Source of the DNA: Microcaldota archaeon
GTDB taxonomy: Archaea > Micrarchaeota > Micrarchaeia > CAILAH01
DNA: 40,394 nt
Direction of reading: 5' to 3'
NCBI GenBank assembly: GCA_026413685.1
Contig: JAOAKK010000003.1
Coordinates: 1 to 40,394 of the forward strand
The notes beneath the pieces were generated by a model, which was given only the letters and a program-made list of their open reading frames with translations, was not told the origin of the DNA and did no database searches. A program made the translations under genes and the position numbers. This document shows, piece after piece, positions 16,760 through 25,650 of this stretch. Every line of letters begins with the position of its first letter. Positions within the stretch are counted from its first letter, which is position 1.

Positions 16760-18517
16760 ATGCCAGCGCCACGGCGTATAGCAGTGATAGACAGGGGCAA
16801 GTGCATACGTGAGAAGTGCGGATACCTGTGCAGGGGCATATGCCCGCCGGTCCGCATGGGGAAGGATGCCATAATTATTGATGAGAAAGGATTCCCCGTT
16901 ATTGATGAGGTGCTTTGTACAGGATGCGGCCTGTGCCCAAAGAAATGCCCCGTATCTGCAATCAAGGTAATCAACCTTGCAGGCGAAGCTGGCGACCCGA
17001 TTTTCCAGTATGGTGTGAACTCATTCCGCCTTTACAACTTTGCACTGCCAAAACCGTCTGCTGTTGTTGCACTTGTCGGCAGGAACGGGATTGGGAAGAC
17101 CACGCTCCTTGAGATAATGTCAGGCAAGCTGCTCCCAAACTTCATGGATTTCTCACGCAAGCTGGGCATTGATGAGGTCATTGCAAGGATAGCGCACAAG
17201 GAGCTTAAGAACTATTTTGAGCAGCTCAAGCCAGGCGGCTACCGTATCAGCTACAAGGTGCAAAATGTTGAGATGCTTGCGCGTGTAGCACCAGACAGCA
17301 CAGTTGAGAGTGTGCTCGCTGAATTTGACAATGGCGGCAAGCGCAGCTCCATCATAAGCAGGCTGAATATGGGAGGGTTTGTGCAGTCAAAGCTTTCGTC
17401 CCTGAGCGGCGGCGAGCTCCAGAAGGTTGCAATTGCAGCTGCAATGCTCAAAGATGCATCTCTCTATTTCTTTGATGAGCCTTCAATATACCTTGACATA
17501 TACGAGAGGATGCGTGTTGCGCGCGAGATAGCTGCGCTTTCGCAAACCAAACCAGTTGTTGTGGTTGAGCACGACCTTGCGCTTCTTGATTACCTGGCGG
17601 ACTACGTGTACATACTTTACGGCGAGCCTGGTGTTTATGGGGTTGTGAGTGGTGTTAAGAACGCACGGATGGGCATAAACGAGTTTATGGAAGGGTACCT
17701 GCGCGAGGAGAACATTAAGTTCAGGGAACGTGAGCTGCGCATTGAGCTGTTCTCTAGCTCGGAAGTATCCAAGAAAGTGCTTTTTTCATATGGCGAGATG
17801 GAGAAGTCGCTCGGCAGGTTCAGGCTTCACGTTGCACCAGGTGATGTGCGCTGTGGTGAAGTGGTTGGGATTGTGGGCCCAAACGCTATCGGCAAGTCCA
17901 CCTTCATAAAGCTGATTGCAGGTGTAGAGCAGCCAGACAGCGGTGATGCGCCGGCGGGGCTTAAAGTGTCTTACAAGCCGCAGTACATCGACCTTGGGTT
18001 TGAAGGCACAGTCCAGGAATTTGTAATTTTGAAAAAGATTGACCAGTCTTACATAAAAGAGTTTGAGCTTGAGCATCTTCTCTTTAAGCGTGTGCCAAAC
18101 CTCTCAGGCGGTGAGATGCAGCGGCTCGCAATCGCAAGCGCGCTTTCAGCAGATGCGGACATATACCTGTTTGATGAGCCATCAGCGTTCCTTGATATTG
18201 AGCAGAGGATGCGCCTCTCATCAATCATTAAGCGTGACATAGCCGGCAAGGAGAAGGTGGCGTTTGTGGTTGACCACGACCTTGTGTTCATAGATTCAAT
18301 ATCAAGCCGCATAATGCAGTTCTCAGGCCAGTCATCAGTGCACGGGAATGCATCGCAGCCATCAGACAAGGTTGAGGCTATGAACTCATTCCTCAAAGCG
18401 CTTGGTATTACACTCAGGCGCGACAAGGAGACACTGCGCCCAAAGATAAACAAGGAAGGCTCGGTGCTTGACCGTGAGCAGCGTGAGGCAGGCAACTATT
18501 ACTATCACGTGAAGTGA
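16760..18517 (+). CDS. abce1: ABCE1/Rli1 ribosome-recycling ATPase
   Basis: 585 residues, close to the usual ~590. It splits ribosomes after termination or pelota rescue. The N-terminal iron-sulfur domain has eight cysteines: C15, C20, C24, C28 and C53, C56, C59, C63. The first ATPase domain has Walker A GRNGIGKTT at 106-114, signature LSGGELQKVAIA, Walker B FFDEPS and VVVEHD. The hinge after EPGVYGVVS is typical. The second ATPase domain has GPNAIGKST, LSGGEMQRLAIA, LFDEPSAFLD and VVDHD. ATG 16760 (MPAPRRIAVIDRGKC) is the family start; the frame is open upstream, but that part holds the promoter. Confidence 0.96.
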   Translation: MPAPRRIAVIDRGKCIREKCGYLCRGICPPVRMGKDAIIIDEKGFPVIDEVLCTGCGLCPKKCPVSAIKVINLAGEAGDPIFQYGVNSFRLYNFALPKPSAVVALVGRNGIGKTTLLEIMSGKLLPNFMDFSRKLGIDEVIARIAHKELKNYFEQLKPGGYRISYKVQNVEMLARVAPDSTVESVLAEFDNGGKRSSIISRLNMGGFVQSKLSSLSGGELQKVAIAAAMLKDASLYFFDEPSIYLDIYERMRVAREIAALSQTKPVVVVEHDLALLDYLADYVYILYGEPGVYGVVSGVKNARMGINEFMEGYLREENIKFRERELRIELFSSSEVSKKVLFSYGEMEKSLGRFRLHVAPGDVRCGEVVGIVGPNAIGKSTFIKLIAGVEQPDSGDAPAGLKVSYKPQYIDLGFEGTVQEFVILKKIDQSYIKEFELEHLLFKRVPNLSGGEMQRLAIASALSADADIYLFDEPSAFLDIEQRMRLSSIIKRDIAGKEKVAFVVDHDLVFIDSISSRIMQFSGQSSVHGNASQPSDKVEAMNSFLKALGITLRRDKETLRPKINKEGSVLDREQREAGNYYYHVK

Positions 18518-18542
18518 GCAAAAGAAAAATGGAAATAAAGAG

Positions 18543-18647
18543 TTAATTTACACCCGCACCAGCATTTTCTGGGATCTGGTAAAACACGATATTCCCGGAG
18601 TTGCCGGCACCACCGCTTATCACAATCTGTGAGCGTGAAGGCGGCAT
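18543..18647 (-). CDS. Possible small ORF or frameshifted tail of the DUF457 gene
   Basis: A minus-strand ATG at 18647 gives 34 residues, MPPSRSQIVISGGAG then a short beta-like end. The same frame is open upstream to a TGA at 18713-18711 and so runs past the end of the DUF457 gene in the -1 frame. It could be a small protein, a decayed C-terminal extension of that membrane protein, or chance. The composition resembles coding DNA of the window, and the rest of the 18518-18697 gap holds nothing else I can name. Confidence 0.3.
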   Translation of the reverse strand: MPPSRSQIVISGGAGNSGNIVFYQIPENAGAGVN

Positions 18648-18697
18648 AGTTTTGGCAGTTGCGCTAACTTTCTTTTCACTGTAAAGGTGATGGTTAA

Positions 18698-19162
18698 TTA
18701 CAGGAGCGAATCAAGGATGAGGTGCGAAGCATACCCTGCAAAAAATGAGAACGCGGCAAACACTGCATTATGCACATTAACCAATGTAAGCAGGGCGTAT
18801 GCAAGCAGGGAAGATAACACAGCAATCCCCCAAGAATGTATTATGCCCCTGTGCTTAGGTATAAAGAATTCACTCAGTGCAACAAGCCCTATACCACCAA
18901 AAACCCCACATAGAATTGCAACAGCAAGCCCAACCCCTAACCATAGCATAATTATGAATATGAGTATTGCACCAGCACATATGCCAACTTTCCTGTATAC
19001 TTTCCTTGCAGTGCCCTGGGGATGGTCTATATCAGGCACTAACGATCCACCAATCGCTATGATGCCACAAATAACCTTCTCCTGAACGCTCGCTGGGAGC
19101 ATCGCGGCCAGCAGTATTCCAACCACCGCCCCACCAACCACGTGCGCAAGTGCATTTGGCAT
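18698..19162 (-). CDS. Membrane-bound metal-dependent hydrolase family protein (YdjM/DUF457)
   Basis: 154 residues with about four membrane helices. Conserved polar residues typical of the YdjM/DUF457 family are seen: His7 in LAHVVGG, VPDIDHPQG, KHRGIIHS and the C-terminal SHLILDSL. These His/Asp residues at membrane ends are believed to bind metal; the substrate is unknown. GGAGG precedes ATG 19162 and a long TATA-like TATAAAATAAATATATAAT lies further upstream. The end is short for the family, and the -1 frame continues open for about 55 codons. Confidence 0.8.
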   Translation of the reverse strand: MPNALAHVVGGAVVGILLAAMLPASVQEKVICGIIAIGGSLVPDIDHPQGTARKVYRKVGICAGAILIFIIMLWLGVGLAVAILCGVFGGIGLVALSEFFIPKHRGIIHSWGIAVLSSLLAYALLTLVNVHNAVFAAFSFFAGYASHLILDSLL

Positions 19163-19237
19163 AACCTCCTTTCCCTCTCCAATATTATATATTTATTTTA
19201 TACAGGCTGGAAGCAACCTGCGGGCACGCGCATAGCC

Positions 19238-19348
19238 CTATATCAGCACCGCTGTCACTCCCTTCTTCCTCTCGAATACCACATCCCCTTTCTCACTTAG
19301 CATCCTTATGAGGTCTTTCATTCTCAACCCTTCCACTCCCATTCGCAT
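19238..19348 (-). CDS. Small 36-residue protein
   Basis: ATG 19348 gives a 36-residue basic protein beginning MRMGVEGLRMKDLIRML and ending in a hydrophobic VTAVLI. It has its own GGTGG site seven bases before the ATG and an AATATATA element about 30 bases upstream, which is good support for expression. An amphipathic helix followed by beta strands is likely. The first part (LRMKDLIRMLSEKG) loosely resembles the start of small HicA-like folds, but it is too short for an assignment. Confidence 0.5.
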   Translation of the reverse strand: MRMGVEGLRMKDLIRMLSEKGDVVFERKKGVTAVLI

Positions 19349-19443
19349 ATTACCACCAGAGAATGTTTTGGTATGGGTATATATTGCGCTTTTGGGAGTG
19401 GCTTTCCGCTTGCCAGTGTGAAGCAAACCAAGCCGCTCATTCG

Positions 19444-21597
19444 CTAGCCAAGTGTTGCATAGAAATAATACGTGTCAGGGATATTCCCATTCTGAGAGAA
19501 GGGGACAATCAGCTCAAAATTAGCCGGCTCGCCATTGAATGCTATACCGCTTTCATTTATTTCTGTGCAGAACAGCATATTCTCTTTTGTGGGTGATTTC
19601 TTTGTTTTGAGCGAGCACGTCCTAAACCCTTTAGCGGTCCCGGTATCTGCGTAATCTGCACCAGTTACATTAGCAGTCCCCAATGACAAGTTGCACCCAA
19701 ATCCCCTAAATGTGTTCTTCCCGTTATCTGCAACATTCCCGAACCCCCACGCAAGGTCAACATCCCTTCCGGTAGCCCCTGTAACGTTTATGTTTAGCAT
19801 GGATGAGTTCGTTGATACACAAACAGAGCCTCCCTGTGCAGGTGTCCAATCCCACTTGTATAAGTAGTTCAGCAAATCCCCTATCTTGCTTGTAAGATAT
19901 ATGCTGCCAATAATGTTGCCGTAGAACGCTGCCCACCTTTGTGTAAGTGTGGCCCCAATAATATTGAAATCGCTTACATTCCCACCCTCAATATTAGCGC
20001 GTGCTGTGCTACCAATCCCCTTCCATCTTTCAAGGTCAACCCTGTCAGTCACGTTTGCCTTATATATTGAAGCCAGCGTGTAATTTGAATCAGTGCCGTT
20101 TCCAAGAATACCATACATGCTCGCAGGCACAAGCCCTGACACTGTAAGCTTGTTTTCAGCAATGTTCAAAAGTGCATTTACGTGCACCCAGCCATTGCCA
20201 TCATTTTTTGCAAGCTGGAATGATTCTTCATCATACCCGGCCACTTCACCTGATGCCCAAAGCCATTCTATCTTGCTTATTGTGCCATTCCCCGTGATGT
20301 TTACAAACTTTCCCCTAAATGAAGACCTCCCAGGAGGAAGGGGGTACGTGTTTTTTACCCATCTAATCGAGAAGTTTTCACCTTTGCTTAATGTATCAGC
20401 AATGTTTAGTGTTGTTGCATTTATAGCCGTGCCAAGCGGGCCGCCAATGGTGAGGTTTGTTGTGCTGATTGAGGCGGATAAGTCTAAAGATCTTGTGTAA
20501 AGGCCAATTGAGCTGTTGTAGATTATTGAGTTAGTCAGTTTGGTGCCATAAGAGTCAAGCAAGTACACCCCATAATCCTTATTGTTATAGGTTTTGAGCC
20601 TGTGAATAACAACATCATTGGCAGTATCAACAAGAAGGCCTGTTCTTGAATTGTATGCGGTGTTATTGTCCATAACCGCCCTATTTGATAATATGCTGAT
20701 TGCAAATCCCTGCTCTAAGATTCCACTTGCGATATTGTGCTTGAAAGTACAGTTCTCGCTTCTCTCGACGACAAATCCCGTAGTGCTGTTAATGGCTTTA
20801 TTTTTTATGAGTGTTGTGTTGCCAGAATAAATCACGTGAAAGCTCGTCTCGGCCGTATTCTTCAGCACGTTATTGTAAAAGTAGTTATGGTATGACCCCT
20901 CCCCATGGATTCCGTACAGCTGGTTTTCCAGGGTATTGCCTGTAAAATTATTGCGTGATGAGTGAGTGATCAATATACCGTAATCTATGCTGTTATATAT
21001 GCGGTTGTTTTTGACGGCATTGTTTCCTGTAAAATCCATAAAAATGCCTATATTAGAGCCACGCACTATGTTATCCTCAATCGTGTTATGCGACGATAGC
21101 GAATATATCAAGATTCCGCTATTTTGGTTTGAGAGTGCGGTGTTGTTTATGATTGTGATATTTCGCCCACCAGCTATTGTGAACCCACCATCGTTATCAT
21201 TTACAACTATCTGCCTGGCTGTCGAGTTTCTCATCTCGTTGAAAAACACGCCATGCGTGTAGCCGCTAATGCTTGCACAATTTTTTACAGTTACATTTTT
21301 TATGGCAGGCTCAACTACAAGGATCCCATACGTTATGAAAGGGACCCCACTATTGTATATCTTGTGGCCATTACAGTCAAAAACAACATCGCTCGAGGCA
21401 ATTTTTACACATGCATATCCAGAGACGATTATGCCAGGGTTTGGCGCACCAACGTAATCCTCAGGCATAACATACGTCCCTGGCGCTGTGATGGGTGCAG
21501 GGCAGGCCGCAGCATTAATACTGTTGAATGCAAAAACCAGTACACCCACAAACACAAAGAATATGCCTATTCGCAACCTACCACTCCTTCCCAGCAC
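19444..21597 (-). CDS. Secreted right-handed parallel beta-helix protein (NosD/PbH1 type)
   Basis: 717 residues. A signal peptide spans about residues 1-31 and the mature end starts at C32 in CPAPITAPGTYV. From about 60 to 370 the chain shows repeated ~22-residue coils with N-rich turns (for example NITIINNTALSNQ, HNTIEDNIVRG), the PbH1 pattern of NosD-like and polysaccharide-active beta-helices. The C-terminal ~300 residues are a different, beta-rich, N-glycosylation-site-rich region. It is probably a surface or extracellular carbohydrate-binding or structural protein. The GTG start follows a CATATAAAAACG TATA element by about 40 bases. A paralogue starts at 40009. Confidence 0.85.
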   Translation of the reverse strand: MLGRSGRLRIGIFFVFVGVLVFAFNSINAAACPAPITAPGTYVMPEDYVGAPNPGIIVSGYACVKIASSDVVFDCNGHKIYNSGVPFITYGILVVEPAIKNVTVKNCASISGYTHGVFFNEMRNSTARQIVVNDNDGGFTIAGGRNITIINNTALSNQNSGILIYSLSSHNTIEDNIVRGSNIGIFMDFTGNNAVKNNRIYNSIDYGILITHSSRNNFTGNTLENQLYGIHGEGSYHNYFYNNVLKNTAETSFHVIYSGNTTLIKNKAINSTTGFVVERSENCTFKHNIASGILEQGFAISILSNRAVMDNNTAYNSRTGLLVDTANDVVIHRLKTYNNKDYGVYLLDSYGTKLTNSIIYNSSIGLYTRSLDLSASISTTNLTIGGPLGTAINATTLNIADTLSKGENFSIRWVKNTYPLPPGRSSFRGKFVNITGNGTISKIEWLWASGEVAGYDEESFQLAKNDGNGWVHVNALLNIAENKLTVSGLVPASMYGILGNGTDSNYTLASIYKANVTDRVDLERWKGIGSTARANIEGGNVSDFNIIGATLTQRWAAFYGNIIGSIYLTSKIGDLLNYLYKWDWTPAQGGSVCVSTNSSMLNINVTGATGRDVDLAWGFGNVADNGKNTFRGFGCNLSLGTANVTGADYADTGTAKGFRTCSLKTKKSPTKENMLFCTEINESGIAFNGEPANFELIVPFSQNGNIPDTYYFYATLG

Positions 21598-21673
21598 TAT
21601 GCGTGCTTCACTTCAATATCAATACAAACGTTTTTATATGTTGCATTCCATTGCATTGTGCCGGACGCTTTGC

Positions 21674-24529
21674 TCAGGAAATAGTGCACGCAGACCAGCC
21701 GCAATCCTTGCAAGACATGCACCCAGACTCTTTTGCAACGTTTGTGCTGTCGCACGAAGGGCAGATGAGAACGCTCTGTGAGATCTTGTGATTATGCACA
21801 ATATTCCCAGCAGATTCTACAAGAAGCTTGGCGTAGGCATGCTCTTTCCCGATCACCACCGCTTCGTTCCCGCTTATGATTGGGTTTATAACCCCAATTT
21901 CACCATTTCCGATAACGGGGTTTACTAGGGGCTCAACCGCAGTTGTAACCGCACCCTCGGCACCAACGGCAATGCTCAGCTGCACAATCTCGCTTTCAAC
22001 AACACTCTTGAGTGGTGCATTTAATGAGGGCTCAGCACTGCGCACTCCCGGCCCAGCAAACTTTATGTAATCTGCAATGTAGGGCCTCTCTATAATAAGT
22101 GTCCTTATAACGCCAAGCGTATAATCACTGACTTTTGCCTCAACACGCTGCCCTTTCTTCTCGTTGTTAAGGTTTAGCACTTGCCTGCTCTTTGACTCAT
22201 CCCTGTATATAGTTACCCCCTTGCACCCAAGCTCATGCGATATGAGGTATGCCTGCTCCACATCCTCCACCGTAATATTAGATGGCATATTAATCGTCTT
22301 GCTAATGCTATCTGTAATCCACATCTGCATTACAGCCTGCGCCATTATGTGGTCTGCCCAATGTATATCCATAGCAGTCACAAACACATCTTTTATATCC
22401 TGCGGCATGACCGAATCAGGCAGGTTTTGTATGCTGCCGTAATTCTCAACAATGCTCTTGACCAGCTCGTTTGAATAAAGCCCCCTTTTCTTTATCTCCT
22501 CCTCAAATATCTCGTTTGTGTAATAGAAAGAGCCAACAGAGACCCTCTTCTCAAATGCAAGTGAAAACACCGGCTCAATGCCAGTGCTTGCATCTGCAAT
22601 CATCCCGATTGAGCCTGTTGGCGGTGCGGTTGTGACCATAGCATTCCTCAGGCCGTTTCTTTTTATTTTTTCAACAAGCATGTCCCAGTCGCATGTCCAT
22701 TCATCCCTGTGGTAGAACCCTTCCACGGGAAGCTCACCTTTTGGATAGTCAGTCTCATTGTATATTGGGAACGTGCCCCTCTCAACAGCAATCTCGCTTG
22801 ATGCGTCAAGTGTGTAATATGTAAGGTGCTCAGCAAGCTTCTTCATGAAATTGAACCCTTCTTTGCTGTTGTATTTTATCTTGAGCTTGAACAGTGCATC
22901 CGCAACACCCATCAGCCCAACACCTATCCTTCGCGATTTCTTTGTGGTCCTGTCTATTTCTTCGATGGGATATTTGTTGATGCTTATCACATTGTCAAGC
23001 AGCCTTGCAACAAACCTGGTCGTCTCATGGTATGCATCCCAATCAAATATGTATTCGCCGGACTCATTCTTGACTACATAATTGCCAACGTTGATGCTGG
23101 CCAGGTTGCAGGACTCGTAGGGGTAGAGCGGCTCCTCACCGCATGGGTTCGTGACACGCACATCCCCACGCAGCCTTTTCATGATGTTTCTCTTGTTTAT
23201 GTTGTCAAAGAACAGGACACCAGGATCTGCAGACGCCCATGCATTGTACGCAATAAGGTTGAAAAGCTTCCTTGGGTCGGTTTTCCTGACTATAGCGTTG
23301 GTTTTTGGGTGCCTGAGCGGGTAATCCTCCCCCCTCTCAAGGTAAGGCCAAAAGTCGCCTGTAATCCCAACCGAGATGTTGAAATTCTCCAATACGCCCT
23401 CTTTCCCTTTTGCGGTTATGAATTTTTCAATGTCAGGGTGCCAGATCTCAAGAATTCCCATGTTTGCAGCCCTTCTCACCCCACCCTGCTTAATCACTTC
23501 AGATACTGCATCAATCATTTTCATGAATGATATCGGGCCGCTCGCCACTCCAGTTGTGGATGCAACAATGTCTCCCTCCGGCCGCAGCTTTGAGAAGTTC
23601 ATTCCCGTCCCGCCACCGCTCTTGTGTATCATTGCACAATCGTGGGCCAGCTTCATTATCGATTCCATGTCATCCTCAACATCAAGCGTGAAACATGCAG
23701 AGAGCATCCCAAGCTTTCTCCCGGAATTTACGAGTGTTGGGGTATTGGGCATGAAATCCTTGCTTGTCATAAGGTCAAACGCGCGCTGTGCAACCGCAGC
23801 GGCACGCGTGAATTCGCCACTCTCGAGCATTTTCAATATCTCCGCAAAGCTAACTTTCATCCTGCCTTCCTGCGCAAGCTCCCTGTAGAGTGCAATCATC
23901 CTGCTGAAGTTCCACTTGTTAATCTTGTACCCATTAAGGCTATACCTGTTATCATAATCATCAAGCCTTTGTGCATACCCTGCAAGCTCAATGTCGGCAT
24001 CCTCTTTCCTAATAATAAACTTCGGCTCCTTTGAGTATACGCGCGTGTCATAAAATATCTCAGGAAGCGACATTGCAAGTGCAACGCGCTGGAACATCTG
24101 CTTGGGTGTTTCAGCTGGCATCTCCTTATCATCCTTTATCAGGTACCGTGCAGCTAGGAGCCGCAATGCGTTCACGCTGAATCTCTTGTCAACCTCATCC
24201 AATTCGGTCTTGTTTAGTATTTTCTTCTTTTCTTCCCTGAGCTTTGTTTTCTCGTTCCTGTATATGATGTACGATTTTGCAACCTTGAACAGGTTGGCTT
24301 TCATCAGTGCAACTTCTATTATGTCCTGGACTTCCTCAACAGTAGGTGTCCTCTCCTTGAAAACTGCCTCTATGCTCTTGAGGACGTCTGCCACAACCTT
24401 CTCAAGGACATCGGGCTTGTATGAGTTTTCGGCAATCATTGCCTTCTTAATGGAATTCTTAAGCCTGTTTATCTCAAAAGGGACTTTTCTTCCATCACGC
24501 TTGATGATTTCTTTAAGTGAACTGCTCAT
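21674..24529 (-). CDS. nrdJ: Adenosylcobalamin-dependent (class II) ribonucleotide reductase
   Basis: 951 residues. It reduces ribonucleotides to deoxyribonucleotides using coenzyme B12. An ATP-cone domain (about 1-95, EIIKRDGRKVPFE) is followed by the catalytic barrel. The redox cysteines are in LSACFTL and YESCNLAS, the thiyl-radical cysteine is in TNPCGEEPL, and phosphate-binding PPTGSIG is present. Residues VRRAANMGILEIWHPDIEKF are typical of the class II/NrdJ group. The C-terminus ends in CPSC and CMSCKDCGWSAC, a zinc-ribbon-like tail that may also deliver electrons. There is no B-subunit gene nearby, which fits class II. ATG 24529 has GGTGGGG upstream; a TATA-like AAGCTTAAATAAG at 24618-24606 predicts a leader of about 58 bases. 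Confidence 0.93.
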   Translation of the reverse strand: MSSSLKEIIKRDGRKVPFEINRLKNSIKKAMIAENSYKPDVLEKVVADVLKSIEAVFKERTPTVEEVQDIIEVALMKANLFKVAKSYIIYRNEKTKLREEKKKILNKTELDEVDKRFSVNALRLLAARYLIKDDKEMPAETPKQMFQRVALAMSLPEIFYDTRVYSKEPKFIIRKEDADIELAGYAQRLDDYDNRYSLNGYKINKWNFSRMIALYRELAQEGRMKVSFAEILKMLESGEFTRAAAVAQRAFDLMTSKDFMPNTPTLVNSGRKLGMLSACFTLDVEDDMESIMKLAHDCAMIHKSGGGTGMNFSKLRPEGDIVASTTGVASGPISFMKMIDAVSEVIKQGGVRRAANMGILEIWHPDIEKFITAKGKEGVLENFNISVGITGDFWPYLERGEDYPLRHPKTNAIVRKTDPRKLFNLIAYNAWASADPGVLFFDNINKRNIMKRLRGDVRVTNPCGEEPLYPYESCNLASINVGNYVVKNESGEYIFDWDAYHETTRFVARLLDNVISINKYPIEEIDRTTKKSRRIGVGLMGVADALFKLKIKYNSKEGFNFMKKLAEHLTYYTLDASSEIAVERGTFPIYNETDYPKGELPVEGFYHRDEWTCDWDMLVEKIKRNGLRNAMVTTAPPTGSIGMIADASTGIEPVFSLAFEKRVSVGSFYYTNEIFEEEIKKRGLYSNELVKSIVENYGSIQNLPDSVMPQDIKDVFVTAMDIHWADHIMAQAVMQMWITDSISKTINMPSNITVEDVEQAYLISHELGCKGVTIYRDESKSRQVLNLNNEKKGQRVEAKVSDYTLGVIRTLIIERPYIADYIKFAGPGVRSAEPSLNAPLKSVVESEIVQLSIAVGAEGAVTTAVEPLVNPVIGNGEIGVINPIISGNEAVVIGKEHAYAKLLVESAGNIVHNHKISQSVLICPSCDSTNVAKESGCMSCKDCGWSACTIS

Positions 24530-24921
24530 AAAAACCCCACCCACGCAGCAAAACACATAGCATTAGCTTTTGCTTACCCCCACGCACCAATACATTGCGG
24601 CATTTCTTATTTAAGCTTAAAATTCAGGCGGGGATTTTACACCCATATATAACTTTAACTTCTCAGGCGGTAACAGGATTTCTTTGCTGTTTTATTGCCA
24701 ATAAACAAAGTAGTTAATCTATTTAAGCAAAAAAGTGATTATAAACTCGCAATTCGCTTTTATAAGCTTCTTATAGTTAAAAATATCAAAAAAAGCGCTA
24801 TTAGGGGTTTTAACTTTGTTTTAACTCTAAGCACTCTTTTTTATGAAAATGTTTTTAAACAAGAAATCTCCATATACTCACAGCTGCAGTATGCGAAAAA
24901 TGGGATGTATGGGTGGAGCTG
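24530..24921. other. AT-rich intergenic region between nrdJ and the ankyrin gene
   Basis: 392 bases without a convincing gene. It holds the nrdJ promoter (24606-24618, minus strand), an isolated CATATATAAC at about 24643, and a TTTTTAAAC element at 24852-24860 that probably serves the ankyrin gene. The part from 24700 to 24870 is markedly richer in A/T than the genes around it. A 75-codon frame inside it is Lys/Ile/Phe-rich and starts with TTG; it is not supported. No tRNA, snoRNA or riboswitch fold was recognised. Confidence 0.6.
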
Positions 24922-25572
24922 ATGATGAAGGAAGGCTTAATCGAGCCCTATATCTGCCTTAATAGGCACTTCCAGTCTGCATCGGATCGCTCCAGGCGTA
25001 CTTTGCGGCTCAGGAGCAAGATTAAATATATGATAGCCAGCAAGCCACTTCCGGATCCAGCCTGGCTTGCCAAGCAAGAGCCGAGCGTGCAGCTTGGGTA
25101 TGCAATTGTTCATGCAGTAAGGCGCGGGGACAGCGGGGCCGTGAAAATGCTTCTCGAGAATGGTGCAAACCCCAACTCGGTTGATGAGGAAGGCACACCG
25201 CTTATAGTGATAGCTTCTATGTGCAACAGGATTAATGTTGTATCACATCTGCTTCGTGCAAACGCATGCATTGACGTGCGCACAAGCATTGGCGATACGG
25301 CACTAATGTGGTCTGCATGGCTGGGGGAGGCTAAGCTTGCAAAGATGCTCATAGCCGCGGGTGCAGATGTCAACGCACGCAACTTCTCAGGCTCAACAGC
25401 ACTTATGCTTGCGTGTGCAAGTGGCAGCCTTCGCATAGCAAAGATGCTCGTTAATAAAGGTGCAGGCATACTTATTGAGGACCATTGGCGCCATACCGCA
25501 ATTGATATTGCGCAAATGTGTGGCAACAGCGATATTGCAAACTACTTATTGAGGAAGCATTTTTGCCTCTAA
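24922..25572 (+). CDS. Ankyrin-repeat protein
   Basis: 216 residues. After ~55 basic N-terminal residues, four to five ankyrin repeats follow, with typical pieces GDSGAVKMLLENGANPN, EGTPLIVIA, GDTALMWSAWLGEAKLAKMLIAAGADVNARN, GSTALMLACASG and HTAIDIAQMCGNSDIANYLL. Ankyrin repeats bind proteins; the partner is unknown. There is no signal peptide or membrane helix, so it is probably cytoplasmic. GGTGGAG at 24912-24918 supports ATG 24922 or 24925. In archaea with a host or symbiotic life such proteins are sometimes thought to act in interaction, but nothing here shows export. Confidence 0.85.
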   Translation: MMKEGLIEPYICLNRHFQSASDRSRRTLRLRSKIKYMIASKPLPDPAWLAKQEPSVQLGYAIVHAVRRGDSGAVKMLLENGANPNSVDEEGTPLIVIASMCNRINVVSHLLRANACIDVRTSIGDTALMWSAWLGEAKLAKMLIAAGADVNARNFSGSTALMLACASGSLRIAKMLVNKGAGILIEDHWRHTAIDIAQMCGNSDIANYLLRKHFCL

Positions 25573-25650
25573 TCCACTTGGCCAAGCGCACCCAGCACAG
25601 CCGGATATCCTGGCTGCACATTTTTAACATTAAGCGCATACACGTTACTT

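Noticed and set aside
24530-24620. Cobalamin riboswitch before nrdJ
   Set aside because: The predicted leader is only about 58 bases, too short for the known B12 riboswitch, and no B12-box-like sequence was found.
24695-24922. 75-codon frame in the AT-rich gap
   Set aside because: TTG start, Lys/Ile/Phe-rich composition dictated by A/T content, no ribosome site, and it overlaps the ankyrin start region.
24891-24962. Short upstream frame (23 codons) overlapping the ankyrin start
   Set aside because: Could be a leader peptide, but it has no ribosome site and its spacing to the TATA box is too long for a leaderless start.
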